NCBI RefSeq assembly: GCF_034440735.1
Contig: NZ_CP140098.1
Span: forward strand, 1 to 52,500
Length of the DNA stretch: 52,500 nt
Source: Deinococcus sp. AB2017081
GTDB lineage: Bacteria; Deinococcota; Deinococci; Deinococcales; Deinococcaceae
Direction: 5' to 3'
Part shown: positions 26,070-35,425 of the stretch, piece by piece
How positions within the stretch are numbered: the stretch's first letter is position 1
How the letters are laid out: every line of letters begins with the position of its first letter
The notes under the pieces: generated by a model
The model's input: the letters and a program-made list of their open reading frames with translations, nothing else
What the model was told of the DNA's origin: nothing
The model's database searches: none
Translations under genes and position numbers: made by a program

Positions 26070-27089
26070 ATGACCGTCCTCTCCCCCACCGTCCGGCGGC
26101 TCGGGCTGGCCTTCGCGGCGCTGGGTGTGGCGTTCCTGGGCGCGCTGCTGGTCATCGCGGGGAATCCGGTGGGGTGGGCGCTGATCGCCGTGGGGCTACC
26201 GCTGTCGGGCGCGCTGGCGCTGGCGGGGGACGCGCTGGGGCGGGGCTTCGGGCCGACACTCGCGCAGCGGGCGCGGGCGCTGGCGGCGCAGACCGCGCCG
26301 TGGATGTGGTTCGTGGCGCTGTACGCGGCGCTGAAGATCCCCGTGCCGCTGTGGCCGCAGGGGTTCCCGGTGCTGGGGCTGGCGAGCACGGCGGCGCTGT
26401 TCGTGGCGGCGCTGCTGTTCGTGTGGGAGCGCGAGAACGCCGCGAAGGCCGGGATCATGGCGCTGGTCGCCTTCGCGCTGGGGCTGGCGGCGGAGGTGGC
26501 GGGCAGCCGCACCGGCATTCCCTTCGGCGACTACACGTACGCCGGTGCGCCTGCGCCGACCGTGCTGGGCGTGCCGCTGATCGTGCCGCTGGGGTGGTTC
26601 GCGCTGACCCTGACCGCCACGTGCCTGTCCGGCGGGCGGCCGTGGCTGGCGGGCCTGCTGATGACGCTGTGGGACGTGGGCCTGGAGCCGCTGATGACCG
26701 CGCAGGGGTACTGGCGCTGGACGGATCCGCTGGGCGTGTGGGCGGGCGCGCCCGTCGAGAACTTCGTGGGCTGGTGGGGGGTGGGCACGCTGATCGCGTG
26801 GATCTTCACGGGGCTCGCGCCGCGGCTGTTCGGGCTGCGGACGCTGGAGTGGGCGTGGGCGCTGCCGTGGTTCGCGCGGGCCTTCCCCATGGGCGGCGGC
26901 CCGGCGCTGAGCCTGCTGCCGCGCGCCGCGGTCGCGAGGGCGGACTTCCGGGTCGTGTACGCCATCGAGGCCTTCTTCCTGCCGGGCGGGCTGGTGCTGG
27001 TGGGCCGCTTCGCCGAGGCGGCCGTAACGCTGGCGGCGATGCTCGCGGGCCTGCTGTTCGCGCGGCGGGTGACGCGCCGTGACGCCTGA
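26070..27089 (+). CDS. cruF: Carotenoid 1',2'-hydratase CruF, 339 aa
   Basis: Integral membrane enzyme of the DUF422 family that adds water across the C-1',2' double bond of the psi end, a step of deinoxanthin synthesis. About eight hydrophobic helices are visible. Conserved polar stretches include [25 protein letters not shown] and GYWRWTDP. Other starts are possible (frame open from 26040); the ATG at 26070 gives the expected length. It lies 142 bases after crtO and its stop overlaps the acyltransferase start by 11 bases, so cruF and the acyltransferase are translationally linked. D. radiodurans DR0091 is the characterised relative. Confidence 0.9.
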   Translation: MTVLSPTVRRLGLAFAALGVAFLGALLVIAGNPVGWALIAVGLPLSGALALAGDALGRGFGPTLAQRARALAAQTAPWMWFVALYAALKIPVPLWPQGFPVLGLASTAALFVAALLFVWERENAAKAGIMALVAFALGLAAEVAGSRTGIPFGDYTYAGAPAPTVLGVPLIVPLGWFALTLTATCLSGGRPWLAGLLMTLWDVGLEPLMTAQGYWRWTDPLGVWAGAPVENFVGWWGVGTLIAWIFTGLAPRLFGLRTLEWAWALPWFARAFPMGGGPALSLLPRAAVARADFRVVYAIEAFFLPGGLVLVGRFAEAAVTLAAMLAGLLFARRVTRRDA

Positions 27090-27744
27090 GCGCCATCCCT
27101 GGGCGACCGCGCTGCTGCGCCGCAGCATCCGCCGCAGTGTGGACACCGGCCTGGGCGGGGTATGGGTGCGCGGCCCGCTGCCGGTGGGCGGGGCGGTGCT
27201 GGCCCCCAACCACCACTCGTGGTGGGACGGCTACGTCCTGCGCGAACTGAGCGGGTGGGCCGCCCACGACTTCCGCGTGCTGATGACCGGGCGGCAGCTG
27301 TCGCGCTTTCCGTTCCTGCGGCGGGTGGGGGCGCTGGACACGCGCGAGGTGCGGGCCGCCGTGCGGGCGGCGCACGCGGGCGCGTGGGTCGTCGTGTTCC
27401 CGGAGGGTGCCGTGCAGCCCGCCGGGCCGCTGCAGGTGGTGCAGCCGGGCGCCGCGTGGATCGCCCGGAACGCGGGGGTACCCCTGGTGCCCGTCGCCCT
27501 GCGGGTGGTCATGCGCGGCGGGCAGTGGCCCGAGGCCTGGGTGCGTGTGGCCGAGGCAGTGACGGCTGACGGGCTTCACCGCAGCATCTCCCGCGAACTG
27601 GCCGCGCTGGATGCCGATCTGAGCAGCAGCGACCCCGAACAGCCGCTCGCCGGCTACCTGCAGGCCGTGCCGGGCCGGGCAAGCAGTTCAGATCACGTGG
27701 ACTGGCCTGCACGTCTGCTGACCCTCGTCACGGGCGACCGATGA
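27079..27744 (+). CDS. Lysophospholipid-acyltransferase-family protein, 221 aa
   Basis: The catalytic motif is NHHSWWDG (His-x4-Asp) and the acceptor motif is FPEG, both in the usual order of PlsC/LPLAT enzymes, which pass a fatty acyl group to a hydroxyl. The product is basic and membrane-associated by type. The GTG start at 27079 is inside the end of cruF. In this carotenoid setting, next to a glycosyltransferase, the acceptor may be a carotenoid sugar rather than a phospholipid, as with the acyltransferase of staphyloxanthin synthesis. That is inference. A housekeeping 1-acylglycerol-phosphate acyltransferase is the alternative. Confidence 0.85.
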   Translation: MTPERHPWATALLRRSIRRSVDTGLGGVWVRGPLPVGGAVLAPNHHSWWDGYVLRELSGWAAHDFRVLMTGRQLSRFPFLRRVGALDTREVRAAVRAAHAGAWVVVFPEGAVQPAGPLQVVQPGAAWIARNAGVPLVPVALRVVMRGGQWPEAWVRVAEAVTADGLHRSISRELAALDADLSSSDPEQPLAGYLQAVPGRASSSDHVDWPARLLTLVTGDR

Positions 27745-27811
27745 TCCGGGCTGGGGATGACCGGGCCCGATGAGACGGTCTGAGCGCCCCGGTCATTCCC
27801 ACCGTCGGGAC

Positions 27812-28924
27812 ATGCCGCCTGTCCCGCCGGCCCTGACCGCCCGCGTGTACCGCTCGCTGGCGCTGGGGTGGCTGGCGACCAAGGCGGCGGTGCTGCTGAT
27901 CAATGCCGTGGCCTTCCCCCGGCTGCGGCCCGGCACGCCGGAGGCACGTCCGCGCGTGTCGGTGCTGGTGCCTGCCCGGAACGAGGCCCAGATCCTGCCG
28001 GTCACCCTGCCGTCCCTGCTCGGCCAGGGCGCGGACGAGGTGATCGTGCTCGACGACCGCAGCGCGGACGGCACCGCCGACGTCGCGGCGCGGCTGGGCG
28101 CCCGGGTCATCCGGGGCCAGCCCCGGCCGGCCGGCTGGCACGGCAAGCCCTGGGCCTGCCAGCAGCTCCTGCATGCCGCCACGGGTGACGTGCTGATCTT
28201 CGTGGACGCCGACGTGACATGGCAGCCGGGCGCGCTGGACGCCATGCTGGCCGAACTGGAACGCACGGGGGCCGACCTGCTGAGCGTGCAGCCCCGGCAG
28301 CACAACCTCACGCTGGGCGAACGTCTGCTGACGCCCCTGGTAGATGCCGCCGTGCTGTCTTACTTCCCGTACCCGCTGATCCGGCTGCCGCAGGCGGCGG
28401 CGGGCATGGCGAACGGGCAGGTCATGGCGCTGCGCCGCGCCGCGCTGGAGGGGGTGGGCGGCTTCCGTGCCGTGCGGCAGGCCGTGCTGGACGACACGGC
28501 CTTCGCGCGGCACCTCAAGGCGCGCGGCGGGCAGCTGGCAGTCGCGCTGGGCGGCGACGTCGTCGGGGTGCGGATGTACGGGTCGTACCCGCAGTCCGTG
28601 GCGGGCTTCTCCAAGAACGCCCTGCCGCTGCATCTGCAGTCACGTCCGCTGCTGGTGCTCAGCGCCCTGGCACATCTGGGCGTGTACACGCTGCCGTGGG
28701 TGGTGCGCCTTCCCGGCTGGCGCGTGCTGCGCGTGGCCAGCGTGCTGGAGCGGCTGCTGGTCAACCTCCTGACCGGGCGGCGGCGGCCCGCCGATCTGCT
28801 CGAGGGCCTGCTGGGGCCGCTCACGCCGCTGCTGGCGCTGCCGGTGTACGCCCGTGCCCTGCGCCGCACGGTCACGTGGAAGGGCCGCACGTACCAGCAG
28901 ACGCCGGAGGGCCGTCAGGAGTGA
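27812..28924 (+). CDS. Membrane family-2 glycosyltransferase, CruG-like, 370 aa
   Basis: GT-A domain with [10 protein letters not shown], the DDRSADGT segment and the metal-binding FVDADVT (DxD), then a late acidic motif ([16 protein letters not shown]). One helix lies before the domain and two or three follow it, so it is membrane-bound. The order cruF-acyltransferase-glycosyltransferase suggests glycosylation of the hydroxyl that CruF creates, as CruG does for myxol in cyanobacteria. The ATG at 27812 gives a normal N-terminus; an in-frame ATG at 27770 would add 14 polar residues and cannot be excluded. Sugar donor unknown. Confidence 0.82.
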   Translation: MPPVPPALTARVYRSLALGWLATKAAVLLINAVAFPRLRPGTPEARPRVSVLVPARNEAQILPVTLPSLLGQGADEVIVLDDRSADGTADVAARLGARVIRGQPRPAGWHGKPWACQQLLHAATGDVLIFVDADVTWQPGALDAMLAELERTGADLLSVQPRQHNLTLGERLLTPLVDAAVLSYFPYPLIRLPQAAAGMANGQVMALRRAALEGVGGFRAVRQAVLDDTAFARHLKARGGQLAVALGGDVVGVRMYGSYPQSVAGFSKNALPLHLQSRPLLVLSALAHLGVYTLPWVVRLPGWRVLRVASVLERLLVNLLTGRRRPADLLEGLLGPLTPLLALPVYARALRRTVTWKGRTYQQTPEGRQE

Positions 28925-28940
28925 ATCATGCGCTCCGGCG

Positions 28941-28946
28941 TAGGCT
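28941..28946 (+). promoter_or_regulatory. -10 box of the 28953 gene (leaderless)
   Basis: TAGGCT, 6 nt before the ATG at 28953. Confidence 0.5.
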
Positions 28947-28952
28947 CGGGTC

Positions 28953-29678
28953 ATGACCATTCAGCGGATGGGAACAGTGCTGGCGGGACTGCTGCTCGCC
29001 TCGCTGGGGATGGCGGCCGGGTTCCAGACCGTGTCGGTGGCCGACGTGGACGGCGCCCGGCCGGTGCGCTTCTGGTGCGACACGCCGGGCCGGGTGCTCG
29101 CGCTGGCGGTGCCGACCACGGCCCCCGGCCCCGGCACCCTGGCGCAGTGGGCGGGGGGCCAGCGCAGCCTCACGCCCGTACAGGTCGGCGTGGACGATCC
29201 CGGCGCGGGGCAGGTCTACACGCCCCTGGGCATTCCAGGCCAGCCCGCTCCGGCCGATCCGGGGTATTTCGTCCACAGCAGCACCATCGAGAACGCTCAG
29301 GATCCCGCGTACCGGATGACCCACGTGAACGGGTTCCGCGTGCCCGCCGGCACCTTCACGTGCCGCTATGTGCCGCAGGCCGCCGTGCTGGCCGCCACCG
29401 CGAAGCACACGGTGATCGTGTGGGACTCTGGCGGCCGGGTCACGTATGCCAGCCGCAACCGCGACGGCACACCCGGCGTGCAGCTCACCGGCGGCACGCA
29501 CACCCGCGCCGGGGGCCGCGAGGTCTACCGCTGGACGCAGCGCGGGTACACGTACAGCGTCAGCGTGGGCAATCCACAGCTCGGACAGGTTCCTGGCGGG
29601 GAGCTGCGGGTCAGCCGGGGCGGCGCAGTGCTGAACACGTGGCCGCTGCAGGCGTACACCCTGAGTACGCCCCGCTGA
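28953..29678 (+). CDS. Exported protein of unknown function, 241 aa
   Basis: A signal peptide (TVLAGLLLASLGMAAG) is followed by a beta-rich mature part with two Cys residues (RFWCDTPG, GTFTCRYVP) that could pair in the periplasm. Other clear strands are HTVIVWDSGGRVTYASRN and EVYRWTQRGYTYSVSVGN. I do not recognise the family. It has its own leaderless promoter (TAGGCT) although it sits between carotenoid genes, so a link to carotenoids is not implied. Confidence 0.75.
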   Translation: MTIQRMGTVLAGLLLASLGMAAGFQTVSVADVDGARPVRFWCDTPGRVLALAVPTTAPGPGTLAQWAGGQRSLTPVQVGVDDPGAGQVYTPLGIPGQPAPADPGYFVHSSTIENAQDPAYRMTHVNGFRVPAGTFTCRYVPQAAVLAATAKHTVIVWDSGGRVTYASRNRDGTPGVQLTGGTHTRAGGREVYRWTQRGYTYSVSVGNPQLGQVPGGELRVSRGGAVLNTWPLQAYTLSTPR

Positions 29679-29747
29679 CCATCCGACCCTGAGCCCACCG
29701 CCCTGAGCCCATCTTCATGCCTGAAGGCCGGCTTCATGGGGATGACC

Positions 29748-29753
29748 TATCCT
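29748..29753 (+). promoter_or_regulatory. -10 box of crtD (leaderless)
   Basis: TATCCT, 7 nt before the ATG at 29761. Confidence 0.5.
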
Positions 29754-29760
29754 CTGGCGC

Positions 29761-31179
29761 ATGGCGAGCCGGCGCAGTGTGGGGCACGTGGCCGTGATCG
29801 GTGCGGGCTTCGCCGGGCTGGCGGCGGCCGTGCGGCTGGCGCGGGCCGGGGTGCGCGTCACGGTACTCGACAATCTGGACGGCCCCGGTGGCAAGGCTGC
29901 GCTGGGGGATCCTGGCTTTTCCAGCGGCCCCACCGTCGTGACGATGCCGCAGGTGTTCCGGGCACTCCACACCCGCCTGGGCTGGACACCCCCGACCCTG
30001 GAGGCGGCGCGGCCCACCACCACGTACCACTCGTCGCAGGGCCGCACCTTCGCGCCCGAGGCGCTGCATGTGGCGGGCAGCCTGGAACCCACGCTGGCGC
30101 AGCTCTCGAAGGCGCAGGGCCGGCGGTATACGCAGCTGCTGTCCGCGTCGCGGCGGATGTACCACGGCGCGGCCCACACCTTCCTGTTCGCGCCGCCGCC
30201 CTCGCGCCTGCGGCTGGCCCGGTACGCGCTGCGGCACGGCCGGCAGGCCGCGCCGCTGGTTCCCCTGCACCGCTACGTGCGCTCGGGATCGCTCACGCCC
30301 TTCTGGCTGCGTTTCGCCACGTACCTGGGGGCCGATCCCTACCGCGCCCCCGCCGTGCTGCACAACATCGCGTGGGTGGAACTGGGCTACGGCGTGTGGC
30401 ACCTGGGGGGCGGCCTGCTGCAACTCGCCCACCGTCTGCACGCCGAGGCCGCACGGCTGGGCGTGCGCTTCGAGTTCGGCACCGGCGTGGAATTCCTGAG
30501 CACCCACGGCAGCCGCGTGCTGGGCGCCCACACCACCCGGGGCTCCTTCGCGGCCGATGCCTGGGTCAGCGCCGTCGACCGCGCCCTGACCGTGGAGTGG
30601 CTGGGCCTGTCCCAGAAGCCCACGCCACGCGGCGTGAGCGGCTTCGCGCTGCAACTGCACCTGCGCGGCGACCATGGCCACGCCCACCACATCTTCTGGC
30701 CCACCGACTATGCCCGCGAGTGGCGCGACATCCGCACCGGGCACCTTCCCGCGGATCCCACGCTGTACCTGCACCTGGACGGCGACCGCGCCTTCCTGCT
30801 CGTGAACGCCCCCCCGATCCCCGGCGTGACCAACGAGCCCGACGTGTACGGCGCGTTCCTGCTGCGCCGCCTGCAGGAACGCCATGCCCTGGATGTGGCC
30901 GGGTGGCAGGCCCTGTCGCCGGCCGAGTACGCCCGCACCGCGCAGGGCGGCGCGCTGTACGGCCGCGCCCCGCACGGCCTGAGCGGCAGCCTGCGCCCCG
31001 GGTGGACGTTCCCGCAGCTGCGCAACCTCGTGCAGGTGGGCGGCACCGTGCACCCGGGCGGCGGCGTGCCGCTGTCCATGCTGTCCGGCTGGAACGGCGC
31101 GGGCAGCGTGCTGGGCCTGCCCTACGACGATCTGGGGGGCCTGGACGTCCCCGCAGAGGGCGAGGTGTGGGAGTTCTGA
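29761..31179 (+). CDS. crtD: Carotenoid 3',4'-desaturase CrtD-like, 472 aa
   Basis: FAD-dependent desaturase of the CrtI/CrtD family. The nucleotide-binding site is VAVIGAGFAGLAAAVRLARA, and the C-terminal motif VQVGGTVHPGGGVPLSMLSG is the family signature for FAD binding. In Deinococcus, CrtD introduces the C-3',4' double bond after CruF-type hydration; phytoene desaturase CrtI is the alternative family member. The choice of CrtD rests on length, on the divergent middle part and on the setting beside crtO, cruF and P450. A TATCCT box 7 nt before the ATG supports this start. A GTG- or ATG-led alternative upstream (29736) would precede the promoter. Confidence 0.85.
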   Translation: MASRRSVGHVAVIGAGFAGLAAAVRLARAGVRVTVLDNLDGPGGKAALGDPGFSSGPTVVTMPQVFRALHTRLGWTPPTLEAARPTTTYHSSQGRTFAPEALHVAGSLEPTLAQLSKAQGRRYTQLLSASRRMYHGAAHTFLFAPPPSRLRLARYALRHGRQAAPLVPLHRYVRSGSLTPFWLRFATYLGADPYRAPAVLHNIAWVELGYGVWHLGGGLLQLAHRLHAEAARLGVRFEFGTGVEFLSTHGSRVLGAHTTRGSFAADAWVSAVDRALTVEWLGLSQKPTPRGVSGFALQLHLRGDHGHAHHIFWPTDYAREWRDIRTGHLPADPTLYLHLDGDRAFLLVNAPPIPGVTNEPDVYGAFLLRRLQERHALDVAGWQALSPAEYARTAQGGALYGRAPHGLSGSLRPGWTFPQLRNLVQVGGTVHPGGGVPLSMLSGWNGAGSVLGLPYDDLGGLDVPAEGEVWEF

Positions 31180-31533
31180 ATCGGCGTCCGATGTGATGGC
31201 AGTGTCCAGACAACGCAGAGGGACAGCGTGTGCCGTCCTGACCATGGTTCAGAAGGCCATCACTCTCGGTGCCCGATGCCGCAGGTCATGACCGCGCCAG
31301 ACCTGACATCCGGCCAGCTCCAAGGCACGGCGAGCAGCGTCCCGACAGGCTGCCACGAACTGCTGACGGCCACACCGCCTGCCCACTGGAATCCAGATGA
31401 GTAGTCCCAGGACGCTGATCTGACACGGCAGCCCCTGGCATGCACCCTTCCTTTGTGGCCCCTTCGGCACACGGTGTGACTGAAGAAATGCCGTCTCGCC
31501 CCTCATCATTCCGGCCGGTATCCTGCCCGCACC
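31180..31533. other. Intergenic region between crtD and the P450 gene
   Basis: 354 bases of visibly lower GC than the neighbours. Minus-strand frames are open across part of it (31249-31593), ending in VWRGHDLRHRAPRVMAF, but I cannot assign them to a family. It may be remnant or recently gained DNA. The P450 promoter is at 31519-31524. Confidence 0.45.
31519..31524 (+). promoter_or_regulatory. -10 box of the P450 gene (near-leaderless)
   Basis: TATCCT, 9 nt before the TTG start at 31534. Confidence 0.45.
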
Positions 31534-32682
31534 TTGAGCCGATCCGATCTCCGTGCCCTGCCTGAACCGCCGACCCGTCCGGGCAACGGGCACCTCCAGG
31601 ACTGGGCCTTGAAGCCCCTGCCGCTGATCGAGGCGGGGGCACAGGCCGCCCGGGCGGCGGGCCGCGACGTGTTCCGCCTGCGCCTGGGCCTGCCGGCGGT
31701 GGTGGGCTTCAGTCCGGCGTGGAACCGGCGGCTGCTGACCGATCTGCGCACCTTTGTCAGCGCGGGCAGCTTTTCAAGGGTGGTGCCGTACCTGTCGGGC
31801 GGGGTGATCCTGTCGGACGCGCCGGGGCACGCGGGGCGGCGGCAGCTGATGAATCCGGGCTTCGGGAAGACGCACCTGGCGGCGTTGCAGGCCCGGACGC
31901 GGGCAGCCCTGCCGCCAGTACCAGACGGCGACTTCGATGCGCTGGCATGGGCCGACCGGACGGTGCTGGCGCTGCTGAACGCCGCGTACTTTTCCGGCGA
32001 GTTCGATGCCGGGCTGCTGCACGCCTTCCTGGCCCCGCTGCGCCGCCCCTTCCCGGTGCCGGCCCTGCCCCGGCCGCTGCTGTTCCTGCGGGTTGAGGCC
32101 GAGGTGCGGCGGCTGGGGCACCGGCGACTGGTAGAGGGCGGCGACGACCTGCTGGCGGTGCTCGCGCCCCTGCCCGGCGGCTTCGAGGAGGTGCGGGTGT
32201 CGCTGGCGGCGGCGCACGACACGACCACACACGCGCTGGCCTACGCGCTGTGGTTCCTGGCCCGGTATCCGCAGTGGCATACGCCGGAGCACCACGCGGC
32301 CGTCCTGAAGGAGGTGCTGCGCCTGTACCCGCCCGGCTGGATGGGCAGCCGCCGCCTGAACCGGGACGTGGACTGGAACGGCGTGAGGCTGCCGCACGGG
32401 GCGCTGGCACTGTACTCGCCGTATCTGTCGGGCCGCGATCCGGAACTGTGGGAGCGTCCGGACACCTTCGACCCGGCACGCTGGCACGCGAAACCGCCGG
32501 CGTGGGCGTACCTGCCCTTCGGCGGCGGCGAGCGCCTGTGCCTGGGGATGCATCTGGCACAGATGCTTATTCACGACGTGCTCGGTGCCCTGCCTCCGCT
32601 GCAGGCCATACGGGGCGACGACACGCCGCAGCCGGGCATCACGCTGGGGCCGCGCGGGCCGCTGGTGGTGAGGCGACACTGA
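31534..32682 (+). CDS. Cytochrome P450, probable carotenoid 2-beta-hydroxylase (CYP287A type), 382 aa
   Basis: All P450 landmarks are present: I-helix AAAHDTTTHAL, the ExxR of LKEVLRLYPP, and the haem thiolate loop FGGGERLCLG with the axial Cys. In D. radiodurans the related CYP287A1 hydroxylates C-2 of the beta ring to complete deinoxanthin. Placement near crtO, cruF and crtD supports the same role. The start is TTG at 31534, 9 nt after the TATCCT -10 box, because no earlier ATG or GTG fits; this start is less certain than the rest. The ferredoxin partner is not in the window. Confidence 0.88.
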   Translation: MSRSDLRALPEPPTRPGNGHLQDWALKPLPLIEAGAQAARAAGRDVFRLRLGLPAVVGFSPAWNRRLLTDLRTFVSAGSFSRVVPYLSGGVILSDAPGHAGRRQLMNPGFGKTHLAALQARTRAALPPVPDGDFDALAWADRTVLALLNAAYFSGEFDAGLLHAFLAPLRRPFPVPALPRPLLFLRVEAEVRRLGHRRLVEGGDDLLAVLAPLPGGFEEVRVSLAAAHDTTTHALAYALWFLARYPQWHTPEHHAAVLKEVLRLYPPGWMGSRRLNRDVDWNGVRLPHGALALYSPYLSGRDPELWERPDTFDPARWHAKPPAWAYLPFGGGERLCLGMHLAQMLIHDVLGALPPLQAIRGDDTPQPGITLGPRGPLVVRRH

Positions 32683-32702
32683 CCACGGGCACCGGCGTCC
32701 AC

Positions 32703-32708
32703 TACCCT
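32703..32708 (+). promoter_or_regulatory. -10 box of the MFS gene (leaderless)
   Basis: TACCCT, 5 nt before the ATG at 32714. Confidence 0.5.
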
Positions 32709-32713
32709 GACGT

Positions 32714-34231
32714 ATGACCGCCGCTCCAGCGCCGCTGACTCCTCAGGAACGCTGGACGCTGGCGGTCACGGTGCTGGGTTCCAGCATGGCCTTCCTGGAC
32801 GGCACGGTCGTGAACGTGGCCCTGAGCGCGGTGCAGCGTGACCTGCACGCCACGGCCGGCGGCGCGACCTGGGTGGTGAACGCCTACGCGCTGATGCTGG
32901 CGGCCCTGATCCTGGCGGGCGGCGCGCTGGGAGACGCCTTCGGGCGGCGCCGGGTGTACGGCTGGGGCGTGGGCATCTTTGCGCTGGCGTCACTGGCGTG
33001 CGGGCTGGCCCCCTCACTGGGCACCCTGATCGCGGCCCGCACCGTACAGGGCATCGGCGCCGCGCTGCTGGTGCCGGGCAGCCTGGCCATGATCGGCGCG
33101 GTGTTCGACGAGTCCCGGCGGGGGCGGGGCGTGGGCCTGTGGAGCGCGGCCAGTTCGGTCATGACGCTGCTGGGGCCCGTCGCGGGCGGGGCACTGGTCG
33201 ATGTGGGGTCGTGGCGCTGGGTCTTTGTGATCAATGTGCCGCTGGCCGTGGTGGCGCTGATCCTGCTGCCCCGCGTGCCGGAGACGCGCGCGCCGGGAGC
33301 CCGGCCGGACTGGCTGGGCGCGGCGGGCATCACACTGGCGCTGGGCGGGCTGGCCGGCGCCTTCACGCGGGCCGGCGAGGCTGGCTGGGACGGCGTGGCG
33401 CTGGTTCTTCTGAGCGTGGCGGCACTGGCCTCGGTGTTCTTTGGCTGGTGGGAAGGCCGGGCACCGGCCCCCATGCTGCCGCCGGCGCTGTGGCGCAACC
33501 GGATCTTCGTGGGCACCAACGCACTGACCCTGCTGCTGTACGGCGCGCTGGGCGCGGTCAGCCTGTACCTGCCGCTGTCCCTGATCGGCGCCCGCGGCCT
33601 GAGTGCCACAGCGGCGGGCGCGGCGCTGCTGCCGCTGTCGCTGCTGCTGGCCGGGCTGTCCGGGTATTTCGGGGCGCTGGCCGACCGCCACGGCCCCCGG
33701 CTGTTCCTGACGGCCGGGCCGGCGCTGGCCGGGGTGGGCTTCGCGCTGCTGGGTGTGCTGCGCGGCGGGTACTGGACATCGGTGTTCCCGGCGGCCGTGG
33801 TGCTGGGCCTGGGCATGGCCCTGACCGTGGCCCCACTGTCGAGCGCGGTGATGGGCAGCCTGGGCCGCGAGCGCAGTGGCGTGGCCAGCGGCGTGAACAA
33901 TGCGGTCGCCCGGGCGGCGGGGCTGCTGGCGGTGGCGGCACTGGGCCTGCTGCTGGTCGCCAGCTACCGCGCGGCGCTGGATGCACGGCTCCAGGCGGCC
34001 GTGGGCGACGCCCCGTGGCGGGCGCAGGTGGTGGCCCAGGCCCCCCGCCTGACCGATGTCCAGCTCCCGCCGGGGGCTCCGGCCGCCGCGCAGGCCGCCG
34101 TGCGCGCCGCCTTCGCGGACGCCTTCGGCACGGTCGCACTGGCGGCCGGGGCGCTGGGTGTGCTGGGTGGCGTGGCCGGCGGGGTGCTGCTGCGCCGCCA
34201 GGACACGCCGGGTCGCCCGGCCGGACGCTAG
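32714..34231 (+). CDS. MFS transporter of the DHA2 (14-helix) drug exporter type, 505 aa
   Basis: Proton-driven exporter in the cytoplasmic membrane. Motif FLDGTVVNVAL (motif D1), GDAFGRRRVYGWG (motif A) and GIGAALLVPGSLAMIG (motif C, antiporter type) are in place. Hydrophobic segments run throughout, with a soluble loop near residues 420-450 between helices 13 and 14, as is usual for DHA2 members. The substrate cannot be told. It has its own TACCCT promoter, and its stop codon forms part of the -10 box of the next gene. Confidence 0.88.
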   Translation: MTAAPAPLTPQERWTLAVTVLGSSMAFLDGTVVNVALSAVQRDLHATAGGATWVVNAYALMLAALILAGGALGDAFGRRRVYGWGVGIFALASLACGLAPSLGTLIAARTVQGIGAALLVPGSLAMIGAVFDESRRGRGVGLWSAASSVMTLLGPVAGGALVDVGSWRWVFVINVPLAVVALILLPRVPETRAPGARPDWLGAAGITLALGGLAGAFTRAGEAGWDGVALVLLSVAALASVFFGWWEGRAPAPMLPPALWRNRIFVGTNALTLLLYGALGAVSLYLPLSLIGARGLSATAAGAALLPLSLLLAGLSGYFGALADRHGPRLFLTAGPALAGVGFALLGVLRGGYWTSVFPAAVVLGLGMALTVAPLSSAVMGSLGRERSGVASGVNNAVARAAGLLAVAALGLLLVASYRAALDARLQAAVGDAPWRAQVVAQAPRLTDVQLPPGAPAAAQAAVRAAFADAFGTVALAAGALGVLGGVAGGVLLRRQDTPGRPAGR

Positions 34232-34234
34232 CCT
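34229..34234 (+). promoter_or_regulatory. -10 box of the DUF418 gene, overlapping the MFS stop codon
   Basis: TAGCCT, 6 nt before the ATG at 34241. Its first three bases are the MFS stop codon. Confidence 0.5.
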
Positions 34235-34240
34235 GGGGGC

Positions 34241-35425
34241 ATGACCGTGCCCACGCTGCCCCCAGACACCGCGCCGCAGGGGGTCGAGGAGACGACCGGA
34301 CCGGTGCCCGAACGCGGCCCGGTCAGGGAGCGCTCACCGCTGCCAGACGTGCTGCGCGGCGTGGCGCTGCTGGGCATCCTGATCGTGAACATGCAGGACT
34401 TCGCCGGCTTCCTGGAGTGGCGGCAGACCGGGCTCGACCGCGCCGTGCAGGTCGTGACCGACGTGCTGGCCAACGGACGCTTCATCTCGATCTTCGCCAT
34501 GCTGTTCGGCTGGGGCGCGGCGGGGCTGCTCGCCCGGCAGGGGGCCGGCACCTTCCTGCTCCGCCACGGCGTGCTGCTGGCCGTGGGCACCGCACACCAC
34601 GTGCTGGTGTGGCACGGCGACATCATCAGCAACTACGCGCTGCTGGCGCTGGCGCTGTTCGTGGTGGCGCACATGGGAGCCCGCGCACTGGTCGTGCTGG
34701 CCGGCGTGATGGGCACGTACTGGCTGGGCCTGGGCGTGCTGGCGGGACTGACCAGTGTGGGCAGCGTGGGCGGGCGCTTCTCGGGCCTGCCGGGCCTGTC
34801 GGCCGGTCAGTCCTGGGCACAGGTCGTGGCCGACCGGGCGGCCGAATTCACGCCGGTGCTGCTGTCGGGCACGCTGTACAACGGGCCGTGGCTGATCGCG
34901 CTGTTCTGCCTGGGCGCGGCGGCGCAGCGCACCGGCCTGCTGCTGCGCCCGCACGAGCACCGGCCGCTGCTGCGGCGGCTGGCGGTGGGTGGCCTGGGCG
35001 TGGGCCTGCCGCTGGGGCTGCTGCTGGCCTACCTGAACACCCGCCCGGACTACGCGTCGGGGCTGCTGGCGGTGCCGGTGCGGATGTCCGGCGGGCTGGC
35101 GTCCGCGCTGGGCTATGTGGGAGTGATCGGCCTGCTGACCACGTCGGGGCGCCTGGGGCCACTGCGACATTTCGCGGCCAGCGGCCGGGTCGCCCTCTCG
35201 AACTACCTCGCCCAGAGCGTGGTCATGACGGGCATCTTCTATCCGTACGCCGGCGCGCAGTGGGGGCAGTGGGGCGCGGCGGCGTGCGTGGTGCTCGCGC
35301 TGGCCGTGGGGGCGGCGCAGCTGCCCATCAGTGCGTGGTGGCTGCGCCGCTTCGGCAGCGGGCCAGTCGAGGTGCTCGTGCGGCTCCTGGTCTACGGCGT
35401 GTCCAGCCGGAGGCCCCATGACTGA
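34241..35425 (+). CDS. DUF418/YeiB-type membrane protein, 394 aa
   Basis: After an acidic N-terminus of about 35 residues comes the family signature [17 protein letters not shown]. About ten hydrophobic helices follow, with [12 protein letters not shown] and the C-terminal DUF418 part ([33 protein letters not shown]). Members of this family are uncharacterised membrane proteins, some of which resemble acyltransferases or transporters. The stop overlaps the start of the phosphatase gene by 8 bases, so these two are coupled. Confidence 0.85.
   Translation: MTVPTLPPDTAPQGVEETTGPVPERGPVRERSPLPDVLRGVALLGILIVNMQDFAGFLEWRQTGLDRAVQVVTDVLANGRFISIFAMLFGWGAAGLLARQGAGTFLLRHGVLLAVGTAHHVLVWHGDIISNYALLALALFVVAHMGARALVVLAGVMGTYWLGLGVLAGLTSVGSVGGRFSGLPGLSAGQSWAQVVADRAAEFTPVLLSGTLYNGPWLIALFCLGAAAQRTGLLLRPHEHRPLLRRLAVGGLGVGLPLGLLLAYLNTRPDYASGLLAVPVRMSGGLASALGYVGVIGLLTTSGRLGPLRHFAASGRVALSNYLAQSVVMTGIFYPYAGAQWGQWGAAACVVLALAVGAAQLPISAWWLRRFGSGPVEVLVRLLVYGVSSRRPHD

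Noticed and set aside
23501..26518. 1005-codon minus-strand open frame
   Set aside because: Antisense to crtO and overlapping an acetyltransferase gene; composition typical of a GC shadow.
31249..31593. 114-codon minus-strand frame as a transposase remnant
   Set aside because: No DDE or other transposase motif and no terminal inverted repeats could be seen; it also overlaps the P450 start.
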